A DNA stretch of 64,000 nt, taken from UBA4877 sp002399285 (GTDB lineage: Bacteria > Bacillota > Thermoanaerobacteria > Thermoanaerobacterales > UBA4877). Of this stretch, positions 37,703-46,400 are shown in pieces. Under the pieces are notes generated by a model. The model was not told the DNA's origin. It made no database searches and worked only from the letters and a program-made list of their open reading frames with translations. The position numbers and the translations under genes are program-made. The stretch's first letter is position 1. The number at the start of each line of letters is the position of its first letter. The stretch is taken from positions 33,787-97,786 of the forward strand of contig DAIPGN010000011.1 in assembly GCA_036771835.1 (NCBI GenBank), in the 5' to 3' direction.

Positions 37703-38672
37703 AGCCTTGTTTTATGACAAGACGTACAGGGGAGAGGCGCATTGCCTTCTATGCCCTGTCCGCTGCCATATTGCAAACGGCAGGACAGGCGCCTGCGGAG
37801 TGCGCAAAAATATAAACGGCACCCTGTATACGGAAAATTACGGCAGCATCTCAGCCATGGCATTAGATCCGATAGAGAAAAAACCGTTATTTCATTTCTA
37901 TCCCGGTTTTTCTATCCTCTCTATTTCTTCCTACGGCTGCAATTTTAAATGCAGGTTCTGTCAGAATTGGGAATTGTCGCAGGGTATGCCGGATACGGAA
38001 GAAAGGTCTGCCTATGATGTGATCGACGAGGCAAAGAGATGCCGTGGAAACATAGGAATTGCCTATACCTATAATGAGCCTCTGATATGGTATGAGTTTG
38101 TCATGGATACGGCTAAGGCGGCGAGGGAGAACGGATTGGTCAATGTGCTTGTAACCAACGGCTATATTGAGGAACAGCCGCACATGGAATTGCTGCCTTA
38201 TATCGATGCAATGAACATAGATCTCAAGGGCGGCGGCGAATTCTATAGAAAGATATGCGGGGGCGACGTGAACAGTGTCAGAAAGACCATTGAGAGATCG
38301 TACGGAAGAACGCACATTGAGGTCACAAATCTGATCATACCGGGACTAAACGACGGTATGCAGGACATCGAAGATATGGCAAAATGGCTGGCATCCGTCG
38401 GCAAAGATATACCCCTGCATCTATCTAAGTATTATCCTCAGTATAAAATGGCCAGGCCGGAGACTCCTGCGGATACCATGCTCATGGCGAGGGAGACGGC
38501 GGGGAAATATTTGGATTATGTATATATAGGCAACGTATATGGGACCGATAACAACACCTATTGCCCCGAATGCAATAATTTGCTCGTTGAAAGGAAACGG
38601 AGGATAAGGGTCGCCGGCATAGAGAATGGAAGGTGCACCAACTGCGGACATAAGATAAATATTATACTTTGA
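37695..38672 (+). CDS. amrS: AmmeMemoRadiSam system radical SAM enzyme
   Basis: The 325-residue protein has the radical SAM cluster motif GCNFKCRFCQNWE (CxxxCxxC), preceded by an N-terminal cysteine pair region CLLCPVRC, and ends in a zinc-ribbon-like CPEC…CTNCG. It matches the AmrS (PflA-like) family that pairs with AMMECR1 and MEMO-like proteins. ATG 37695 lies inside the previous gene's end (8-nt overlap); an upstream in-frame codon at 37665 would overlap more. The reaction is unknown. Confidence 0.9.
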   Translation: MHEALFYDKTYRGEAHCLLCPVRCHIANGRTGACGVRKNINGTLYTENYGSISAMALDPIEKKPLFHFYPGFSILSISSYGCNFKCRFCQNWELSQGMPDTEERSAYDVIDEAKRCRGNIGIAYTYNEPLIWYEFVMDTAKAARENGLVNVLVTNGYIEEQPHMELLPYIDAMNIDLKGGGEFYRKICGGDVNSVRKTIERSYGRTHIEVTNLIIPGLNDGMQDIEDMAKWLASVGKDIPLHLSKYYPQYKMARPETPADTMLMARETAGKYLDYVYIGNVYGTDNNTYCPECNNLLVERKRRIRVAGIENGRCTNCGHKINIIL

Positions 38673-38682
38673 GGTGGTATCC

Positions 38683-39621
38683 ATGCTGGATAATATAGAG
38701 CAAACCATAGAGTGCATAAGCAGGGCGGTAAAGGGAAAGAGGACCGCGGCCGAGATGGCGCTTACTTGTCTCATAGCACAGGGCCATATGCTCATAGAGG
38801 ATATTCCGGGGGTGGGGAAGACCACGATGGTAAAGGCGCTGGCCAGGTCTTTGGGACTTGGGTTCAACAGGATACAGTTTACGCCTGACGTACTGCCGTC
38901 GGACGTTACCGGAGTGGATATCTATAACCAGACGGAGAAGAAATTTGTATATATGAAAGGGCCGGTTTTTACAAATATATTGCTGGCGGATGAAATAAAC
39001 CGGGCCACTCCCAAAACACAGTCAAGCCTTCTGGAGGTCATGGAGGAAAGGCAGGTCACGGTGGACGGCGCGGTTTATAAGCTGCCGTATCCCTTTATGG
39101 TGATGGCCACGCAGAATCCCATAGACTTTGAGGGCACCTTCGTACTGCCCGAATCACAACTGGACCGATTTATGATGAAGATATCCATGGGTTATCCTCA
39201 GAGGTCCTCGGAGAAAGAAATGCTGGATGACTATCTGGAGGGGAATCCATTGGATGAAATCGTTCCCGTACTTTCAGCCGACGAGGTAAAAAACATGATC
39301 GAAGATGCCAAAGATGTTTTTATGGCCCCGGAGATCAAGGAGTATATATTGGATATAGGCGAGGCTACCAGAACATGCGAGTACGTAAGCTACGGGGTGA
39401 GCCCAAGGGGACTTTTGCTTCTTGCAAGAGCCGCTAAAGCTTTTGCCTATATGGAGGGAAGGGATTACTGCATACCCGACGACGTAAAGAAACTGGCGCC
39501 ATACGTACTGCCGCACAGAATTATTATTAAATCGGTAAAATTCAACAGGGGTGACGCAAAGAGCATTACTGATGAAATAATAAGAGGGGTGAGGGTTCCA
39601 AGGGGCGAAGCGTATGTATAG
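38683..39621 (+). CDS. MoxR-family AAA+ ATPase
   Basis: MoxR ATPases act as chaperones, usually for von Willebrand or DUF58 partners. The 312-residue protein has Walker A DIPGVGKTTMVKAL, Walker B LLADEINRATPKTQSSLLE, the sensor-1 region ATQNPIDFEGTF and a C-terminal lid domain. ATG 38683 follows GAGGTGG at ideal spacing. It overlaps the DUF58 gene by 8 nt and belongs to the common MoxR-DUF58-transglutaminase trio. Confidence 0.92.
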   Translation: MLDNIEQTIECISRAVKGKRTAAEMALTCLIAQGHMLIEDIPGVGKTTMVKALARSLGLGFNRIQFTPDVLPSDVTGVDIYNQTEKKFVYMKGPVFTNILLADEINRATPKTQSSLLEVMEERQVTVDGAVYKLPYPFMVMATQNPIDFEGTFVLPESQLDRFMMKISMGYPQRSSEKEMLDDYLEGNPLDEIVPVLSADEVKNMIEDAKDVFMAPEIKEYILDIGEATRTCEYVSYGVSPRGLLLLARAAKAFAYMEGRDYCIPDDVKKLAPYVLPHRIIIKSVKFNRGDAKSITDEIIRGVRVPRGEAYV

Positions 39622-40711
39622 CCTGCTCATACTTGCGTTTATATTTATACTGCTCTTGGGCGGACGGGAATATTACAGCATCTTTTATGCCGTATCCCTC
39701 ATCATTTTATGCAGCTTCCTTTATTGCCGGTATATTAAACGAGGCGTTTCTGCCATTATCTTTTCGGACAGAAATGAGATATCCAGGAATGAAAGGGTCA
39801 GGTATGAGATATTGCTGCAGAATAATACCATTCTGCCGATTTTTGATACGAGGCTTATAGTCAAATCGCTTGCCGTGGATTACCGTGTAAATTACATTGC
39901 TCCTCTTCGCCAGCTTAGAATAAGAGGAGATAAAGCTTTTGAAAAACGGGGCAGATATATCCTCGGTCCTATGGAAATAAGCGGCCGCGAACCATTCGGG
40001 CTCTTCGGCTGGGACGCTGAATTGCCGCCGAAATTGAATATCACCGTATTTCCCAGAGTTTATCAAACGGACTTCATACAATATTTCCTGCGGGATGAAA
40101 ACGGCGCTGGAGCGCTGTCTATACGGCAAAACAGCAATGGTCCCTATGATGTGAGGAAATATATATATGGAGACAACTTCAAGAAGATGCACTGGAAACT
40201 ATCGGCAAAGTATGACGAGCTTATGGTAAGGGAATACAAAGATTCCGAAAGAGCGGGCATCAGGATTTTGCTTGATATGAGAGGGAAGGCCTATGATGAC
40301 AGGGGAGAAGAGGAGGCACTGAGCCTGCTGCTTTCCTGTGCCGCGTCTTTTCTGCAGCACAATATGATGGCGGAGGTCCTGCTGCTCAACAGAGAAATAA
40401 GTCGTGTCATGATAAAGGACAAGAGCGAATTTGAGAAATTGCTGTATTCACTTGTGGACATGAAATTTGAGGGTACGATGGAGGATGACTTTTTACATCA
40501 TCTGCTGTTTTCGGAGGAGTTTCAGCCGGGACTTATAATCACCTCGGGAATGAGCGAATCGCTTTACGGCATTATGGATGATTCCGACTGCCGGGTTTTG
40601 ACGGTCATGGAGAATGTACCCAGGCAGGACGAGAGGATCATAACGCCTGCAATATGGAGGGATATTTTTGATAAGTCTGATAGCCAGGTTGATATTTACG
40701 TTTGCGATTAG
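39614..40711 (+). CDS. DUF58 domain protein
   Basis: The 365-residue protein has two N-terminal hydrophobic segments (YSLLILAFIFILLLGG and FYAVSLIILCSFLYC), a middle domain, and the DUF58 signature DVRKYIYGDNFKKMHWKLSAK with MVREYKDSERAG, followed by a vWA-like fold. It starts with ATG inside the MoxR gene (8-nt overlap) and overlaps the transglutaminase gene at its own 3' end by 44 nt. Partner of MoxR; precise role unknown. Confidence 0.88.
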   Translation: MYSLLILAFIFILLLGGREYYSIFYAVSLIILCSFLYCRYIKRGVSAIIFSDRNEISRNERVRYEILLQNNTILPIFDTRLIVKSLAVDYRVNYIAPLRQLRIRGDKAFEKRGRYILGPMEISGREPFGLFGWDAELPPKLNITVFPRVYQTDFIQYFLRDENGAGALSIRQNSNGPYDVRKYIYGDNFKKMHWKLSAKYDELMVREYKDSERAGIRILLDMRGKAYDDRGEEEALSLLLSCAASFLQHNMMAEVLLLNREISRVMIKDKSEFEKLLYSLVDMKFEGTMEDDFLHHLLFSEEFQPGLIITSGMSESLYGIMDDSDCRVLTVMENVPRQDERIITPAIWRDIFDKSDSQVDIYVCD

Positions 40712-42704
40712 CTTTGTCATTGATATTCCCACGGGAACGTCTATTATGGGTGATTCTTCGCTGCCTGAAATCATGATAATGTCTGTTGCGGTGACGGGTT
40801 TTATCGTCGCAATGGCGGAGCTGCCTGTTTTAAGGAAGGGACTGATTGCGATACCCGTTTTATTGGCGGCCTGCTACAAGTATATCCCTCAGATAATAAG
40901 GGAGACTGCGGAATTTCTGATTTGGACCGCAGGCTTTCTTTACGGAAATTTACCGGTCCAAACCGAGTATGCCTTGATCCTCATGTTTATAGCGGATTGT
41001 CTTGTGGCGTACTGCGTATATACGCTTATACAGTATAAGAAATATGCTTTTTACATAGGCTTGGGAGGTTTTTCGATCCTGGCGGTACAGTCGTACATAG
41101 GTATAGGTATTGCCCCCCTTGCGGCGGTCTTATTTGCTGCTGAACTTATATTTTTGATTCTGTATCAGCATGGAAGCCTGGACAGCCGCCGTTCGGCTGC
41201 ATGGGTGACCGTGATGACGGTGTCCATATTTTCCGTAACGTATTTTATGCCGCCTGTTTTCAAGCCCTTTGAGGTTAGTGAGGCGCAGAGTCTGGCCTCG
41301 GTTTTGTTCAAAAACTATACCGCCGGCAAGGATGGTGAAGCCGGAACGGACTATGTTGAGCTTGGCGGACCCAGGGAAGCGGACAAGACCATAGTTATGG
41401 AGGTCATATCGCCGGAAAGTACATATCTCCGCGGCAAGGTGTATGATGAGTACAACGGCAAAGGATGGTATAAATCACAATATAGATGGAGGAGCAACCA
41501 GGACGATAGTCACATTGATCCTGATTTTGCCGGGCAGATATCCTATAGGACCGTTGTTCAGGAGATAACGAAAATCAATATGGGTGAAACCATCTATGCC
41601 GCGTATACGCCGGTTTGGCTCGACTTGGGCAGCGATAGTGAATACTATATGGACGATGACCGTGAAATTCGTTCAGGGAGCCCAAATGAGAAAAAATATG
41701 AGGTGACGTCGGCAATACCCTATGTCGGTTTTGATAAACTCAGAAAGTCGGGATACAATTATCCGAAGAATGTGGAAAGATATCTGCAGCTTCCGCAGGA
41801 ACTGCCCGAGAGGGTAGGGGAACTTGCCGGCGCCATTACAAAGGACAGCAATAACCCTTATGATACGGCATTTGCACTGCAAAAATATCTGAAGAGTCTG
41901 GATTATAAGCTGGATGTTCCCAAGACCCCGGCCGACAGGGATTTTACCGATTATTTTTTGTTTGACCTGAAACAGGGCTACTGTACCTATTTTGCAACGG
42001 CGATGGCGGTAATGCTGAGGACGCAGGGTATACCGGCCAGGTACGTCGAGGGGTATGCCATGCCGGCGCAGCCGGACAGTGGGACGATTTACTATATAGG
42101 AAAGTCCATGGCCCATGCGTGGGTCGAGGTATACTTCAATGGGTTTGGATGGATGAGCTTTGATCCGACACCGCTGTATGGAGGATTTGATTATACTTCC
42201 GTATTGGACAGACAATATGATGATCCGGATGACGGTACTCGGGATAGCGACATCCTGGGACAGGTGCAGAACAGATATGTTACAAAACCTCAAATCGATC
42301 GGCAGGATTTTAAATATGATGTATTCTATTGGCTCACTATACCCCTATTGATATGTATTATTGGCATAACGGCACTGCATTTAAGGTCATATATTTTTAT
42401 GAAAAGGCTTTCCAAAACGGGATTAATATTATATTATAATAGTAGGATAGTAAATATATTAAGCCGTATGGACATAAAAATAGAAAAAGGGGAGACGATG
42501 AGGGAACTCTGTGAAAAAGCCTTAGAAATAATCAGTTTAAATGATATAATTAATATATATGAGGATGTGCTCTATGGTAAGAAGACGCCGGGAGATGATG
42601 ACACGACGAAGATGAGGCTAAAGTATCGGAGAGCTTTGAGACTGTACCGCGAGAAGGCGGGCAATATGCCGTATTTAACTGACAGAATCTTTAATATGAT
42701 CTGA
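40668..42704 (+). CDS. Membrane transglutaminase-like protein (DUF3488/DUF4129 type)
   Basis: The 678-residue protein starts with about six transmembrane helices, has a large extracellular part with a transglutaminase-core domain, and one further TM segment near 547-565 before a cytoplasmic tail. The catalytic triad is visible: C439 in GYCTYFATAM, H483 in AHAWVEVYF and D499 in SFDPTP. TTG 40668 is supported by GGAGG at 40656-40660. The gene overlaps DUF58 by 44 nt, so translation may be coupled. Members of this family are thought to cross-link or modify envelope proteins; the target here is unknown. Confidence 0.88.
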   Translation: MISLIARLIFTFAISFVIDIPTGTSIMGDSSLPEIMIMSVAVTGFIVAMAELPVLRKGLIAIPVLLAACYKYIPQIIRETAEFLIWTAGFLYGNLPVQTEYALILMFIADCLVAYCVYTLIQYKKYAFYIGLGGFSILAVQSYIGIGIAPLAAVLFAAELIFLILYQHGSLDSRRSAAWVTVMTVSIFSVTYFMPPVFKPFEVSEAQSLASVLFKNYTAGKDGEAGTDYVELGGPREADKTIVMEVISPESTYLRGKVYDEYNGKGWYKSQYRWRSNQDDSHIDPDFAGQISYRTVVQEITKINMGETIYAAYTPVWLDLGSDSEYYMDDDREIRSGSPNEKKYEVTSAIPYVGFDKLRKSGYNYPKNVERYLQLPQELPERVGELAGAITKDSNNPYDTAFALQKYLKSLDYKLDVPKTPADRDFTDYFLFDLKQGYCTYFATAMAVMLRTQGIPARYVEGYAMPAQPDSGTIYYIGKSMAHAWVEVYFNGFGWMSFDPTPLYGGFDYTSVLDRQYDDPDDGTRDSDILGQVQNRYVTKPQIDRQDFKYDVFYWLTIPLLICIIGITALHLRSYIFMKRLSKTGLILYYNSRIVNILSRMDIKIEKGETMRELCEKALEIISLNDIINIYEDVLYGKKTPGDDDTTKMRLKYRRALRLYREKAGNMPYLTDRIFNMI

Positions 42705-42770
42705 TGATAGAGTTACTATATATTAGATTGCAGTTTGACAGCCCAATAATTAATGGGAGGGGAGCCAAAT

Positions 42771-43175
42771 ATGCTGGACAACTTTGATTCTAAAAGCCGA
42801 TACAGGATAATGGTCTGCGTTACGCCTCAAAAGAGCTGCGAAAGACTTATAAAAGCAGGCCATGATCGTGCAAAGGAGATGAACGGGGAATTCTCTGTAG
42901 TCTATGTCAATAAGGACGACGACCTCCATAAGCACTTGGAAGAGCATGAAATACTGATCGAACTGTTCAACAAGGCGCAGAAGCTGAGAGGCAGCGTAAG
43001 CATCCTTTCCGGGAAGAAGATATACGAGACCTTGGCTCAGTTTGCAAAGGACAATAGGGTAAATGAGATAGTAGTGGGCAAATCCTTACGATCCGCATTT
43101 GATAATCAGCAGGTCATAAATCCGCTGAGAAAATGCGTTGAAGATAACAACATACATGTAAGCGTTGTGGATTGA
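42771..43175 (+). CDS. UspA-like (universal stress / KdpD-type) domain protein
   Basis: The 134-residue protein starts MLDNFDSKSRYRIMVCVTPQKSCERL and has the alternating beta-alpha pattern of the UspA fold (VVYVNKDDDLHKHL; EIVVGKSLRS). It resembles the cytoplasmic Usp segment of KdpD more than classic UspA. No kinase module follows. ATG 42771 lies eight bases after GGGAGGGG. Function unknown. Confidence 0.75.
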   Translation: MLDNFDSKSRYRIMVCVTPQKSCERLIKAGHDRAKEMNGEFSVVYVNKDDDLHKHLEEHEILIELFNKAQKLRGSVSILSGKKIYETLAQFAKDNRVNEIVVGKSLRSAFDNQQVINPLRKCVEDNNIHVSVVD

Positions 43176-43261
43176 ATAAATGAGACTATTTTCCTATTGT
43201 GGCATTGTGTCGAATACTGTAATATAATACTTGTAAGTTGATGCCCCAACCCAATGTATAG

Positions 43262-43290
43262 TGCCGCACTTCAAAGTGCGGCATTTTTTT
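43262..43290 (+). terminator. Rho-independent terminator after the UspA-like gene
   Basis: TGCCGCACTT (43262-43271) and AAGTGCGGCA (43274-43283) form a perfect 10-bp stem followed by TTTTTTT. Confidence 0.93.
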
Positions 43291-43404
43291 ACAACAGAAA
43301 AAGAAGATGGTATAATGATTATATACTTATTTTATGTCAAATTGTGCCGAAATATATATTTATAGCTATATTTAACCTGAGTGAAACTGAAGGGGGAAGC
43401 TGCG

Positions 43405-46400
43405 ATGAAGAAGATAGTAAGTTTTATCCTAACTGTTTTTTTACTGTTATCAAGTTTTTCTTTCGTGGAGGTACGGGCAGACGGTCATGCGGTCACCATG
43501 GATACCAACTCCATATCTTCAGGTCACGGCGGGCAGATAATAGTGACCGCCGATGCAGATCATAAATTTGACGGCAGTACCGAGGTTTCTCTTCAATTCT
43601 ACTATAACGGTATTTTATATACTGCCGATCCCACCGTTACAAAGACAAATAAACAGTTGATAATATATATTCCTCCGACTGATAAATTTGGTACCGGGGC
43701 GCCTGTTTATACCGGCATTGCAAATATAGTCATACAAAATATAAAAGTCATTTCAGATAATTCCGATATCAGCGATACCCTTCAGTTTAATTTCGTAAAG
43801 GACCCCGTTATAAAAGATGTCTATCAGAATGTGGAGACCACCTTTACCAAGGACGGCAATGGAAACATTACCGATACCAAGGAGGTAAGGCAGCTTGTCA
43901 TCGAGGGCGAGAATTTTGACTTAAAAGAGCTGATGATAGGCGGCACCGACGGCGTGGGCGGCCTTTCTTCAGTAAAGGGCGAGGTCAAGATACTGTCAAA
44001 GGACAGCATGAAGATAGTGGCCGAGGTGCCGGAACAAATAGTGAACGACGGTTCCATCGAGTATGAGGTCAGCGTCAGAAACGGCAACAACGGCATGGAG
44101 ATCAAACCGGGCTTTAAATTCAACGAGCTTTCCCATATACAAAATATAGACAAATCTAGAGCGTACCCTGGAGATAAACTCATAATCACGGGTACAAATC
44201 TTCCCAAAGATGTAAGTGAAATTGTTTCGATTATTATAGCAAGATCTGCAATACCAGTAAAAATAGAAAACATAGAAATAAACAGTACTGCCGTGCCTAA
44301 CACGATAAAAGTCACCGTGCCCGAAGCAGGAGACAGGAATAATAAGGACATATCTATAAGAAGACACATCGAGGGCGGCGACATCCAGGTGACGCTTAAA
44401 AATCAGTTTACCGTGGTCTATACACCGGCGGGGCTCTCCGCAGACCGCATAGAGCCCAACTCTGGTACCACAGACGGCGGAACGGAAATAAAGATATACG
44501 GGAGCGGTTTTGTGCAGGGAATGCAGGTATACATAGGCGGCTACGACTCAAAGAACAGGGCGGCGGTGAAGTCCGTATCCGCCGATCCCAATGCCGAAGG
44601 CAAGACGATCATCACGGCCGTTACACCGCCCTCCGACGTGGAAGGCGCTAAGGATGTGTATGTGCAAAATCCCGTGGACGGCAGCGAGGTCAGGAAAGTA
44701 GGGGGATTCACATATATATCCGTGGCCAATGCCCTCACCATCTATCCCGAGCAGATAAATCCCACGGAGGCACGGGAGACGGAACAGAAGGAAATCACTA
44801 TTGTGGGCCGAAATATAAGCAATATAAACGTTAATAGTTTGCTGCCTATGGAGGGCGAAAATTGGTATACAGATTCGACCGACAGGTTTTTTGATAATAC
44901 GGCCAAAGAATATGTGGCTCACTACCAAGGTACATATCAGGGACAAGCAGTATATATAGAAAAGACAATAAGGCTGACCATAGGCAATGAAGCGGCGATC
45001 AACAACATAGGCTTTCAAAAAGACTCAAATTATTCAAAAGATCAGATGATAAGCGCCAAGACGCCGATAATCACATTAAATCCCAGGGTGGATACCAAGG
45101 CGGATATAGCCGTAAACACTTATACAGTCGCAGGTACTTTAATAAATGGAACGCCCGTAGGAGAAAAAGAAAGATATAATTTTGATAAGGTACTGTTTGA
45201 GACCAGCGAGTCCGCCGTGATAAAGAACGGGTTCACATATAAGCCGGACCCGACCAATCCTCAGATAACAGGGGTTAATCCGCACATCGGCTCAATAAAG
45301 GGCGGGGATGTAATAACCATAGAGGGTACGGACATCAGACCGGGCGCTAAAGTATACATAGGTGAAGAAACTTCCAAAGACCTGGCCCAGTTGGTGTCTA
45401 TCAATATATCCGTGGATGGCGACGTGATAAAATCGACCCTCGTGTTGAAGACGCCTTCCTCCGATACGACCGGCAAAAAGAAAATAATTGTTGTCAACAG
45501 TGAAGGAAGCAAGGCGGTAAGCGAAGACGCGTATGAGTACATTTCCGACCCCAGGATCGATTCGATAACGCCGAACGTGGGGTCAATGAATGACGATATA
45601 TACGTATCTGTAAACGGCAGCGGATTTGTCGTGAAAACCGACGACAGCGGAAAATCGGTCTTGCCCAAGGTATGGGTGGGAGGTCAGTCCGTGGATATCA
45701 AGGCCGTCTACGATGATAAGGGAAATATGGTCGACGGCCGCAGGTATAAGACGGGTACGAAGATAAAGGGCAGTATACCTGGCGGCGGAGCAAAGACGGC
45801 CGGATATGCCGACGTAAAATTGGTAAACCCCGATTATCCTGATTTTGAGGCCATTACCAATTACCCCGATAGTTATGCCGTAGATATAGCCAGCGGAGGA
45901 AAGGCAATACTGGAGGCGGCATTCAAATATACCGATCCCTCATACAAGATGGGTATAGAAAGCATAGAACCGGGCCGTGGGCCGATAGAGGGCGGCACCA
46001 CAGTTAAGATTTCCGGCGGCACGTTTCCCAAATCGGTGTATGTGACCATAGACGGGGAAGAAGCAAAGATAAAAAGCATTGCGGGAAATGCCGTAACCAT
46101 TACGACTCCTCCGGGAACGGTGGGCAAAAAAGCAGTGCAGGTCATAAGCCTTGCGGCTGGGGACGCCGAAGGGGCGGTCGCCACCGTAAAGGACGGTTTC
46201 GAGTATACCATAATGTCTACAAATCCCAAGATAACCTCCATAGTACCTACTCATGGCGGCAGCGGCACCAAGGTGTGGATAAGCGGCAGCGATTTTATAA
46301 TGAGCGTACCGCTGCTGGATGAAAATAATGAGCCTGTAAAAGATGAAGATGGTAACCCCGTATACAGCGAACAATCCAAGGTTATAGTGGGCGGGCGGGC

